From positions 1 to 7,687 of the forward strand of contig CANIXE010000101.1 of NCBI GenBank assembly GCA_947470885.1: a stretch of 7,687 nucleotides of DNA, read 5' to 3'. Below are positions 1 to 6,533 of the stretch, one piece after another; the stretch's first letter is position 1, and every line of letters starts with the position of its first letter. The DNA comes from Planctomycetota bacterium (lineage in GTDB: Bacteria; Planctomycetota; UBA11346). The position numbers and the translations under genes are program-made. The notes below the pieces were generated by a model. That model was not told the DNA's origin. It ran no database searches and was given only the letters and a program-made list of their open reading frames with translations.

Positions 1-939
1 GAACGCCCCATCGACCTCCACCTGCGGGGCCTCGCGGCCCTGGGCGCGGAAATCACCATCGACAAGGGGATGATCACCGCCAAGGCCCCCAAGGGCGGCC
101 TGAAAGGTGCGGAAATCTACCTCGGCGGCAAGTTCGGCTCGTCCGTCCTCGCCACCGACAATGTGATGTGCGCCGCGGTCCTGGCCAAGGGCACCACGGT
201 GATCGAATGCGCCGCCTGCGAACCGGAAGTCGTGGACCTGGCGGACTGCCTGAATGCCATGGGCGCCAAGATCGAAGGTGCTGGCAGCCCACGGATCACC
301 ATCAAGGGCGTGAAGAGCCTGAAGGGCGTCGACTGGTCGGTGATCCCCGACCGGATCGAAACCGCGACGTTCCTCATCGCCGGGGCCCTGACCAAGTCCC
401 CCATCACCATCACCGGAGGCCGACCGGACCATCTGCTATCGGTCCTGGATGTGCTGCGCCAGATGGGCGTCCAGGTCAACCGCCGGGGCAATTCCATGAC
501 CGTGGTCCCTGGGGAACGCCCCAAGGCCTGCGAAGTCACCACCCTGCCCTACCCCGCCTTCCCCACCGACGTCCAAAGTCCGATCCTGGCGCTGATGGCC
601 CTGGCCGAAGGCACCAGCATCCTCACCGAACGCATCTACCCGGACCGGTTCATGACCGCCGCGGAGCTGCGGCGGATGGGCGCCAATATCAGCGTCGCCA
701 ACGGCCAGGCCGTGGTCCAGGGCGTGCCCAAATTGTCCGGTGCTCCGGTGATGGCCAGCGACCTTCGGGCCGGTGCGGCCCTGGTCTGTGCCGCCCTGGC
801 GGCGGAAGGCACCACCCGGCTGTCCCGGGTCTACCACATCGACCGTGGGTATGAACGTCTGGAAGAACGTCTTGGTAAACTCGGGGCGAAGATCGAACGG
901 GTGGTGGATGAACCCGCCGCCGGAGGCAGCGGCGGATGA
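1..939 (+). CDS. murA: UDP-N-acetylglucosamine 1-carboxyvinyltransferase (MurA), 5' end cut off
   Basis: MurA transfers enolpyruvate from PEP to UDP-GlcNAc, the first committed cytoplasmic step of peptidoglycan synthesis. The frame is open from base 1, giving 312 visible residues. The family is about 420 long, so roughly the first 118 are missing. The window starts at the ERPIDLH stretch, matching the segment just after the catalytic-loop cysteine (Cys115 in E. coli), so that residue and the N-terminal lysine cannot be checked. Visible landmarks are LKGAEIYL, the YPAFPTDVQ motif whose Asp (bases 568-570) matches the catalytic Asp305 of E. coli, SDLRAGAALV with the phosphate-binding Arg, and the C-terminal YHIDRGYERLEE with the Arg397 equivalent. 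The ATG at base 70 is internal, not the start. The stop overlaps the next gene by four bases. MurA is a confident call; EPSP synthase (AroA) is excluded by these motifs. Confidence 0.97.
   Translation, partial: ERPIDLHLRGLAALGAEITIDKGMITAKAPKGGLKGAEIYLGGKFGSSVLATDNVMCAAVLAKGTTVIECAACEPEVVDLADCLNAMGAKIEGAGSPRITIKGVKSLKGVDWSVIPDRIETATFLIAGALTKSPITITGGRPDHLLSVLDVLRQMGVQVNRRGNSMTVVPGERPKACEVTTLPYPAFPTDVQSPILALMALAEGTSILTERIYPDRFMTAAELRRMGANISVANGQAVVQGVPKLSGAPVMASDLRAGAALVCAALAAEGTTRLSRVYHIDRGYERLEERLGKLGAKIERVVDEPAAGGSGG
922..926 (+). promoter_or_regulatory. Ribosome binding site for the FTCD_C-family gene
   Basis: GGAGG lies inside the last codons of murA, nine bases before the ATG at 936. It supports that start and suggests the downstream gene is translated by reinitiation or de novo from the murA message. 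Confidence 0.6.
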
Positions 940-1466
940 ACATCGCGATCCAACCCCTGGGCGGATTCGCCGAGGCCCTGGCTGAACGCACCTCCGCTCC
1001 CGGGGGTGGGGCCGCTGCCGCCGCTGCTGCGGCCCTGGGCCATGCCGCGGGGGCGATGGCCGCCCGCTACACCACCGGGGCGAAATACGCCGCCCAGGAA
1101 GCCGCCGCCCTGGCGTTGGCGTCCACCCTCGACCAGAAGCGCCTTCGGGCCCTGGCCCTGGCGGATCTGGATGCCAGCGCCTATGCCCGGGTCCAGGCCG
1201 TGAAGGCGGATCCCCAGGCCAAGGCCAATGCTGAAACCGCCGCCCGGGCCATCCCGTTGGAACTGCTGGCCGACTGCGCCGTCGCCGTGGAAGCCCTGCG
1301 GGAATTCCGGCCCCGGTGCAATCCCTGGCTGGTGAGCGATGTGGACGTCGCCATCCACCTGTTGACGGGGGCCGGACGGGCTGCCCACGCCACCCTATTG
1401 GCCAATCGGCCCCCTGCAGACGAAATCGCCACCGCGGACCGGGATTTACAGCGGCTGCAGCCATGA
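936..1466 (+). CDS. Cyclodeaminase/cyclohydrolase (FTCD_C) family protein
   Basis: This 176-residue protein belongs to the family formed by the C-terminal cyclodeaminase domain of formiminotransferase-cyclodeaminase and by stand-alone methenyltetrahydrofolate cyclohydrolases (FchA type). Known members act on the one-carbon unit carried by tetrahydrofolate in the cytoplasm. Seen here are the N-terminal F-x3-LA-x2-TSAPGGG glycine motif (residues 11-25), followed by an Ala-rich helix ending in MAARYTTG. A DxxA-YxxVxxA helix lies at 77-90, the AIPLEL segment at 106-111, and the C-terminal NPWLVSDVDVA motif at 129-139 (family NPxxxSDxxVA). It is slightly shorter than the usual 180-210 residues. 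The start is set by the ATGA overlap with murA and by GGAGG upstream. Family membership is firm. The exact reaction is inferred, and linkage to murA gives no obvious folate context. The stop overlaps the next gene by four bases. Confidence 0.85.
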   Translation: MNIAIQPLGGFAEALAERTSAPGGGAAAAAAAALGHAAGAMAARYTTGAKYAAQEAAALALASTLDQKRLRALALADLDASAYARVQAVKADPQAKANAETAARAIPLELLADCAVAVEALREFRPRCNPWLVSDVDVAIHLLTGAGRAAHATLLANRPPADEIATADRDLQRLQP

Positions 1467-2254
1467 TTCGGCGCTACCTCGCCCTGGGTGCGGGGATCCT
1501 GCTGACGGCCCAGGGCTGGGCTGCGGAATCGGTCTGGGCCCCCCTCATCGACGGCCAGGTGCTCCACGCCAACACCGTGGAATTCGCCCCCCTGACCTTT
1601 CGGGATGTGGTGGTCACCCCCCGCCTGGACGGACGCATCCTTCGCTTCAAGGAATGCCGGGCCTCGGCCTATGGTGGGACGATCACCAGCCGGGAGATCG
1701 CCACCAATTTGGCCGATGGCAGCTACCGTTGTGATTTTGCCGCTGCCGGTTGCGATCTAGCGGCAGGCCTGCGGGAAATCAGCGGCAACATCGAAAATCT
1801 CAGCGGTCAGGTGGACGGCCAGATCGAATTCACCATCCAGGCCGACCGTCCAGACCTGCTTACCGGGCAGGGTCGACTGGTGATTTCCAAAGGCTCCCTG
1901 GTTCAACTTTCGCTGCTGACCAACCTGTTGGTGGGGGATCCCGGGGCGGCCAAGGGCCAGGACACCCTGACCATCGATTTCGAACTGCGGGACCAGCAGA
2001 TCCACATCATCCAGGGCCGGCTGGACAGCCCGGCGGCCCAAATCCTGATCTCGGGAACCATCGGCTTCGATGGCCAGCTGAAGATCCTCCTGGTGCCTCG
2101 CCTGGCATTCAAACTGGTGGACCAAATCCCAGGCCTGGGAACCTTGTTCACCCCCATTCTGAGCACCGTCGGTACCCATGCCGGCCGGGTCCTGGTGCGG
2201 GGCCAAATCACCAAGCCGATCCTGGTGGCGGACCCGTTCGGTCGCCAGGAATAA
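1463..2254 (+). CDS. Short secreted AsmA-like C-terminal-domain protein
   Basis: This 263-residue protein starts with a signal peptide: MIRR, a hydrophobic stretch to about residue 18, and a likely cut near GWA-AES at residues 20-21. There is no lipobox, so a periplasmic or envelope location is inferred. Residues about 112-258 read like the AsmA/TamB-type C-terminal domain: a Gly-rich beta pattern (LSGQVDGQIEF), GQGRLVISKGSLVQLSLLTNLL at 135-156 (family pattern G.G.l.i..G.l..lpll), alternating strands to 200 with SGTIGFDGQL, then IPGLGTLFTPIL and a final VRGQITKPIL (family v.G....P). This domain usually closes proteins several times longer that bridge membranes in lipid or envelope biogenesis. 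Here only the end module is present, after about 90 residues I do not recognise. It uses ATG at 1463, overlapping the upstream stop, with no clear Shine-Dalgarno, so translational coupling is likely. Family call moderate; role unknown. Confidence 0.65.
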   Translation: MIRRYLALGAGILLTAQGWAAESVWAPLIDGQVLHANTVEFAPLTFRDVVVTPRLDGRILRFKECRASAYGGTITSREIATNLADGSYRCDFAAAGCDLAAGLREISGNIENLSGQVDGQIEFTIQADRPDLLTGQGRLVISKGSLVQLSLLTNLLVGDPGAAKGQDTLTIDFELRDQQIHIIQGRLDSPAAQILISGTIGFDGQLKILLVPRLAFKLVDQIPGLGTLFTPILSTVGTHAGRVLVRGQITKPILVADPFGRQE

Positions 2255-2365
2255 CGTCCATCTAACTTTTTCCGGACCGGGAATTGGCCCTTGACCGGAC
2301 AACTTGGGGCAACTTGCGGCGGATCCTGGGACCAGCCTGGGGAATCCAAAGTCAACGGCGAGAAA
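2255..2365 (+). other. Intergenic stretch with weak hairpin and a short direct repeat
   Basis: This is the first half of the 216-base gap before nrdB. An imperfect hairpin is possible between TCCGG (2271-2275) and CCGGA (2295-2299), with an inner GGG/CCC pairing (2279-2281 with 2288-2290). It has bulges and no U-tract after it, so it is only a weak candidate terminator for the murA operon. CAACTTG occurs twice, at 2300-2306 and 2310-2316, ten bases apart. I see no gene here. Confidence 0.35.
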
Positions 2366-2381
2366 CCGCTACCCCTAGTGG
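2366..2381 (+). promoter_or_regulatory. Candidate NrdR box 1 upstream of nrdB
   Basis: CCGCTACCCCTAGTGG is a dyad of the form CC-x-CTA-N4-TAG-x-GG. Its outer positions match the NrdR-box consensus acaCwAtATaTwGtgt at the C, w, A and T, w, G core positions, but the central ATAT is CCCC. NrdR is the ATP-cone repressor of ribonucleotide reductase genes and binds paired boxes. The second box lies 31 bp downstream, the expected three helical turns. The nrdR gene is not in the window. The assignment rests on motif, spacing and position. Confidence 0.6.
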
Positions 2382-2396
2382 ACGATCAGACAACAC

Positions 2397-2412
2397 CCCC
2401 AAGATATTGACC
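2397..2412 (+). promoter_or_regulatory. Candidate NrdR box 2 upstream of nrdB
   Basis: CCCCAAGATATTGACC contains the core CAAGATATTG, which matches nine of ten positions of the NrdR core CwAtATaTwG and is a near-perfect dyad. It is separated from box 1 by 15 bp and ends 58 bases before the nrdB ATG. Its last six bases, TTGACC, could also serve as a -35 element, so NrdR binding here would block the promoter directly. Confidence 0.65.
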
Positions 2413-2433
2413 TCGGTTGAAGTCAGGTATTCC
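2407..2433 (+). promoter_or_regulatory. Possible sigma-70-type promoter for nrdBA
   Basis: TTGACC (2407-2412) is one mismatch from the -35 consensus. TATTCC (2428-2433) is a poor -10 at a short 15-base spacing. The overlap with NrdR box 2 and the roughly 30-base leader that would follow make the location sensible. The -10 is weak, so the call is tentative. Confidence 0.3.
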
Positions 2434-2457
2434 TTCGGACCTCCACCCGACCAGCCC

Positions 2458-2462
2458 AGGAA
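2458..2462 (+). promoter_or_regulatory. Ribosome binding site for nrdB
   Basis: AGGAA lies eight bases before the ATG at 2471. It decides the start in favour of that ATG over the in-frame TTG at 2417, which has no Shine-Dalgarno and would place the leader very close to the operator. Confidence 0.6.
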
Positions 2463-2470
2463 TCGTGCGC

Positions 2471-3886
2471 ATGTCCATTCCGTCGCTCCCGATCGCCGCC
2501 CCCTCGACCACCACCTTGGCCGGACATCCGGGCAAATGGTCTGTGCGCACCCGGGACGAGAGCTTCCGACCGTTCGAGCCCCAGCGGATCACCGACGCCA
2601 TCGGCAAAGCCCTGGCCGCCGCTGATGGCAGCACCTACGGCTCTGCATCTACCGATCCCGTCCATGATGAATTGCGCCGGAAGCTCGCCGAAGAACTGTC
2701 CCGCCGGGTATGCGAAGACCTGGCCTCCCGACGCCGGGACGGCGGTTCGTTCTACGTCGAGGAAATCCAGGACCTCGCCGAGCTGGCCTTGATGCGGGCC
2801 GGCGAGCATGAGGCCGCCCGCCGCTTCGTCCTCTACCGTGAAGAACAACGCCGGCGCCGGGAACGGGAGACCGCCATCACTCCGGACGCCAGCGTGAAAG
2901 CCCTTGTGGACGGCTTGGCGGATCCCCTCCTGACCCCCGGGGCTGATCGCTTCGTGATGTTCCCGGTCCGCTACCAGGACATCTGGCAGGCCTACAAGGA
3001 CCACCTGGGCCTGTTCTGGACCGCAGAGGAGATCGACCTGTCCAAGGACCAGCAGGACTGGAAGAAACTCTCGGTCAATGAACGCTATTTCCTGACCCAC
3101 GTCCTGGCGTTTTTCGCCGCCAGCGACGGCATCGTCAACGAGAACCTGGCCGCCCGGTTCTACAAGGAGGTCGCCTCCCCCGAGGCCCGGGCGTATTATT
3201 CCGTCCAGATGATGATCGAAACGATCCATAGCGAGACCTACAGCCTGCTGATCGATACCTACCTCACCGACGAAGTGGAAAAGGACCGGGCGTTCCGCGC
3301 CGTCGAACTGATGCCGGTCATCGCTCAGAAGGCCCAGTGGGCCCTGCGCTGGCTGGTGGCGGAACGACCCTTCGCCGAGCGCCTGGTGGCCTTCGCCTGC
3401 ATCGAAGGAATCTTTTTCTCGTCGTCGTTCTGCTCGATCTACTGGCTGAAGGATGCCCGGCCGGGCCTGATGCCCGGACTATGCTTCAGCAACGAACTGA
3501 TCAGCCGGGACGAAGGTCTGCATACGGATTTCGCTGTGCTTCTGCATAAGCAGCTCCAGGACCGCTGCGCGCCGGCCCGGATCGCCGAGATCGTCGCCGA
3601 GGCGGTGGCCGTCGAGGAAGGCTTCGCCACCGAGGCCCTGCCGGTGTCCCTGATCGGGATGAACGCCGACCAGATGCGCCGGTACATTCGCTTCACCGCC
3701 GACCGTCTGCTGGTCCAGCTGGGCTGCCCCCGGATGTTTGATGAGCGGAACCCGTTCGCCTTTATGGAACGCATCGGCCTGCAGAACAAGACCAACTTCC
3801 ACGAAAAGAAGGTCGCCGAATACCGCAAGGCCGGCGTCGGCCACAGCGTCGCCGACCAGGCCATTGCCTTCGACGCCGACTTCTGA
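2471..3886 (+). CDS. nrdB: Class I ribonucleotide reductase, radical-generating subunit with N-terminal ATP-cone
   Basis: NrdB (R2) generates and stores the radical that NrdA uses to reduce ribonucleoside diphosphates. The protein has 471 residues, about 80-100 more than a typical NrdB. Residues about 22-127 form an added ATP-cone: WSVRTRDES then FEPQRITDAIGKAL, and VEEIQDLAELALMRAG ending ARRFVLYREE. The ferritin-like R2 domain follows. All dimetal ligands are visible: D189 (EEIDLS), E250 and H253 (ETIHSETY), E312 (ACIEGIFF), E348 and H351 (SRDEGLH). The radical tyrosine is Y257, in the same spacing as E. coli Tyr122. Y451 in VAEYRKAGV matches the tail tyrosine of the radical pathway. The C-terminus ends FDADF, like the R1-binding tail FTLDADF of animal R2. 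It is followed by nrdA after 48 bases and probably cotranscribed under NrdR. The first strand of the cone is divergent (VRTRD where V-x-KRDG is usual). Confidence 0.96.
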   Translation: MSIPSLPIAAPSTTTLAGHPGKWSVRTRDESFRPFEPQRITDAIGKALAAADGSTYGSASTDPVHDELRRKLAEELSRRVCEDLASRRRDGGSFYVEEIQDLAELALMRAGEHEAARRFVLYREEQRRRRERETAITPDASVKALVDGLADPLLTPGADRFVMFPVRYQDIWQAYKDHLGLFWTAEEIDLSKDQQDWKKLSVNERYFLTHVLAFFAASDGIVNENLAARFYKEVASPEARAYYSVQMMIETIHSETYSLLIDTYLTDEVEKDRAFRAVELMPVIAQKAQWALRWLVAERPFAERLVAFACIEGIFFSSSFCSIYWLKDARPGLMPGLCFSNELISRDEGLHTDFAVLLHKQLQDRCAPARIAEIVAEAVAVEEGFATEALPVSLIGMNADQMRRYIRFTADRLLVQLGCPRMFDERNPFAFMERIGLQNKTNFHEKKVAEYRKAGVGHSVADQAIAFDADF

Positions 3887-3934
3887 CGCGGCCCCCGCAG
3901 CTCCCATCTTCCCTCCGAATCCCTGAGAATCCCC

Positions 3935-6448
3935 ATGTCCATGCAGGTCATCAAGCGCGACGGCCGCCGCGATGCCGTCCACCTCGACAAAATCACCAAG
4001 CGGGTCGAAGCCCTGGCCGACGGTCTGGCCGTCGAGCCCATCCTGGTGGCCCAGCGGGTCATCGCCGGCCTGTATGACGGCGTGACCACCCGGGAACTGG
4101 ACGACCTGGCGGTCCAAACCGCCGCCAATCTGGTGACCACTCACCCGGACTACGACACCCTGGCCGCCCGGTTGTCGGCGTCGATCCTCCACAAGGAGAC
4201 CGACCCGTCCTTCAGCCGGACCATGGAGCGCCTGTACAATCGCCTGGACACCCACGGCCGGCACAGTCCCGCCCTGGCTGAGGATTTCATCACCGTGGTC
4301 CGGGCCAACGCCGACCTGATCGACCGGACGATCAACCACGGCCGGGATCTGGATTTCGATTACCTGGGCATCAGCACCCTGAAAAAGAGCTACCTGCTGC
4401 GCCTCGACAAGGAAATCGTCGAAACCCCGCAGTACCTGTGGATGCGTACGTCCATCGGCATCCATGGCAGCGACCTGGCCCGGGCCTTCGAAACGTACCG
4501 CCTGATGTCCACCAAGCGGTTCACCCATGCGACCCCGACCCTGTTCAACGCTGGCACGCCCAAGCCCCAGTTGTCGTCCTGCTTCCTCCTGCACATGCAC
4601 GACGACAGCATCGAGGGCATCTACAAGACCCTCACAGACTGCGCCAAGATCAGCCAGACCGCCGGCGGGATCGGCGTCCACGTTCATAATGTCCGAGCCG
4701 CGGGCAGCCCCATCGCCGGCACCGGCGGCACCAGCAATGGCCTGGTGCCGATGCTGCGCAACTTCGACGCCACCGCCAGCTACGTCGACCAGGGTGGCGG
4801 CAAGCGCAAGGGCTCCTTCGCCATCTACCTGGAACCCTGGCACGGGGACATCGTCGAATGGCTCGACCTGAAGCGGAACACTGGCAAGGATGAAATGCGT
4901 TGCCGGGCGCTGTTCTACGGCCTGTGGGTCCCCGACCTGTTCATGGAGCGAGTCCGGGACGACAAGCCCTGGACCCTGATGTGCCCCCACCGCTGCCCCG
5001 GCTTGTCCGATGCGGTGGGCGACGCCTTCAAGGCTCTGTACGAGCGCTATGAAGCCGAGGGCAAGGGCATGCGCACCATGCCCGCCCGGGACCTCTGGCG
5101 GAAGATCTGCGAGGTCCAGATGGAGACCTCCATGCCCTACCTGTGCTACAAGGACGCCATCAACCGGAAGTCCAACCAGCAGAATCTGGGCACCATCAAA
5201 TCCTCGAATCTCTGCACCGAGATCATGGAATACACCAGCCCGGACGAGGTCGCCGTGTGCAACCTGGCCTCGGTCAGCCTACCGGCCTACATCCAGGCGG
5301 ATGGCAGCTTCGACCACGCCGCCCTCCACCGGGTGGTGGAGGTGATGACCGCCAATTTGAACCGGATCATCGACCGCAACCACTACCCGGTGGCCGAGGC
5401 GGAACGCTCCAACCGCCGGCATCGGCCCATCGGCATCGGCGTCCAGGGCCTGGCGGACCTGTTCATCAAGCTGCGCCTGCCCTGGGACAGCGCCGGGGCA
5501 GCGACCCTCAACCGCGAGGTGTTCGAGACGATCTACCACGCCGCGGTCACCGCGTCCTGCGCCATCGCCACCCAGGATGGCCCCTACGAAACCTTCGTCG
5601 GTTCCCCGGCCAGCCAGGGCCGGCTTCAGTTCGATCTGTGGTACGAGGAACGGAAGGCCAGGAACGAACCGGGCCTGCCCGCCAGCGCCGAGGCCACCTA
5701 CTGCGCCAGCGGCCGCTACGATTGGGCCGCCCTGAAGGCCCAGGTGAAAGCCAAGGGCCTGCGCAACAGCCTGCTCCTGGCCCCGATGCCCACCGCCAGT
5801 ACCGCCAACGTCCTGGGCAACACCGAGGGCTTCGAGCCGATTCCCTCGAACCTGTACAAGCGCAATGTGCTGTCCGGGGAATTCGTGCGGGTGAACAGCC
5901 ACCTGGTGCGGGATCTCATCGCCCGGGGCCTGTGGACCGAACGTCTGAAAGATCGAATTGTCGCCGCCGAAGGTTCGATCCAGGACATCGACAGCATCCC
6001 CCAGGACATCAAGGATCTCTACCGGACGATCTGGGAAATTCGTCAGAAAACCCTGATCAATCTGTCGGCGGACCGGGGGGCGTTCGTTTGCCAGTCCCAA
6101 TCCCTGAACATCTACTTCCGGGACGCGACCATCGCCAAGCTAACCTCGATGCACTTCTACGGCTGGCAGAAAGGCCTCAAAACCGGCAGTTATTACATCC
6201 GTCAGACCGCCGCCCGGGGCGCCCAGAAAGTCACTGTGGAGGCCAGCATCCAGAAGGAGGCGGCCACCGCGACCGCCGCCGCCGCAGTGGATGCCGACCG
6301 GCTGGCCAAGGCCGTCGAGGTGCTGGTCGCCGCCGGCACCAGCACCCGGGAGGAACTTGCCGGGATGAACCCCGAGGAGGTCATCGCCTGGGCCCAGGGG
6401 ACGTGCAGCGCGAATAATCCCGAGGATTGTGTGATGTGCTCGGGGTGA
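3935..6448 (+). CDS. nrdA: Class I ribonucleotide reductase, catalytic subunit with N-terminal ATP-cone
   Basis: NrdA (R1) reduces NDPs to dNDPs with NrdB. The 837-residue protein starts with an ATP-cone (about residues 3-92: VIKRDGRRDAVHLDKIT, ending ILHKET), the overall on/off site for ATP versus dATP. The alpha/beta barrel follows. C216 (QLSSCFL) and C442 (VCNLAS) are the redox pair, and N425, C427 and E429 (SNLCTE) form the active site with the thiyl cysteine. GTSNGLVPMLR and YVDQGGGKR lie in the specificity-site region. Y753-Y754 (LKTGSYYIR) are the radical-transfer tyrosines. The tail CSANNPEDCVMCSG, with C832 and C835, closely resembles the animal R1 tail and is the thiol relay for thioredoxin or glutaredoxin. 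Compared with animal R1 as I recall it, there is an insertion near residues 571-594 and a longer Ala-rich linker (761-822). The ATG at 3935 has no strong Shine-Dalgarno; ATG 3941, two codons on, is an alternative start. Confidence 0.97.
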   Translation: MSMQVIKRDGRRDAVHLDKITKRVEALADGLAVEPILVAQRVIAGLYDGVTTRELDDLAVQTAANLVTTHPDYDTLAARLSASILHKETDPSFSRTMERLYNRLDTHGRHSPALAEDFITVVRANADLIDRTINHGRDLDFDYLGISTLKKSYLLRLDKEIVETPQYLWMRTSIGIHGSDLARAFETYRLMSTKRFTHATPTLFNAGTPKPQLSSCFLLHMHDDSIEGIYKTLTDCAKISQTAGGIGVHVHNVRAAGSPIAGTGGTSNGLVPMLRNFDATASYVDQGGGKRKGSFAIYLEPWHGDIVEWLDLKRNTGKDEMRCRALFYGLWVPDLFMERVRDDKPWTLMCPHRCPGLSDAVGDAFKALYERYEAEGKGMRTMPARDLWRKICEVQMETSMPYLCYKDAINRKSNQQNLGTIKSSNLCTEIMEYTSPDEVAVCNLASVSLPAYIQADGSFDHAALHRVVEVMTANLNRIIDRNHYPVAEAERSNRRHRPIGIGVQGLADLFIKLRLPWDSAGAATLNREVFETIYHAAVTASCAIATQDGPYETFVGSPASQGRLQFDLWYEERKARNEPGLPASAEATYCASGRYDWAALKAQVKAKGLRNSLLLAPMPTASTANVLGNTEGFEPIPSNLYKRNVLSGEFVRVNSHLVRDLIARGLWTERLKDRIVAAEGSIQDIDSIPQDIKDLYRTIWEIRQKTLINLSADRGAFVCQSQSLNIYFRDATIAKLTSMHFYGWQKGLKTGSYYIRQTAARGAQKVTVEASIQKEAATATAAAAVDADRLAKAVEVLVAAGTSTREELAGMNPEEVIAWAQGTCSANNPEDCVMCSG

Positions 6449-6453
6449 ATTTT

Positions 6454-6493
6454 GAATGCTCGAATGCTCGAATGCTCGAATGCTCGAATGAGC
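6454..6493 (+). repeat. Tandem 8-bp repeat, left arm (GAATGCTC x4 plus one variant)
   Basis: Four exact copies of GAATGCTC are followed by GAATGAGC, starting five bases after the nrdA stop. The unit is eight bases, so it does not keep a reading frame. The short open frames running through it are artefacts. It faces an inverted copy at 6534-6562. Confidence 0.95.
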
Positions 6494-6533
6494 GACGCTG
6501 TACTACGGGGCGCCTGGGGCTCTCAAGGCTGTC

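Noticed and set aside
1316..1462. ATG at 1316 as the start of the AsmA-like gene
   Set aside because: It would overlap the upstream gene by about 150 bases and bury the signal peptide that begins at 1463.
436..1464. 342-codon minus-strand frame over murA and the FTCD_C gene
   Set aside because: It is opposite two genes with clear family motifs, and its product is Pro/Arg/Gly-rich.
2300..2316. CAACTTG direct repeat as an activator site
   Set aside because: There are two 7-base copies only, no dyad, and they lie about 50 bases upstream of the operator. Chance is a sufficient explanation without conservation data.
2417..2470. TTG at 2417 as the nrdB start
   Set aside because: It has no Shine-Dalgarno and would fall within the promoter region just after NrdR box 2. 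ATG 2471 has AGGAA at good spacing.
3479..4990. 503-codon open frame antisense to nrdB and nrdA
   Set aside because: It lies opposite two certain genes in GC-rich DNA, where antisense frames stay open by chance. Its translation is low-complexity Gly/Val/Gln/Asp-rich with no recognisable domain.
5143..6417. 424-codon plus-strand frame inside nrdA
   Set aside because: It is an out-of-frame shadow of nrdA; the product is Arg/Pro/Gly/Gln-rich and has no domain character.
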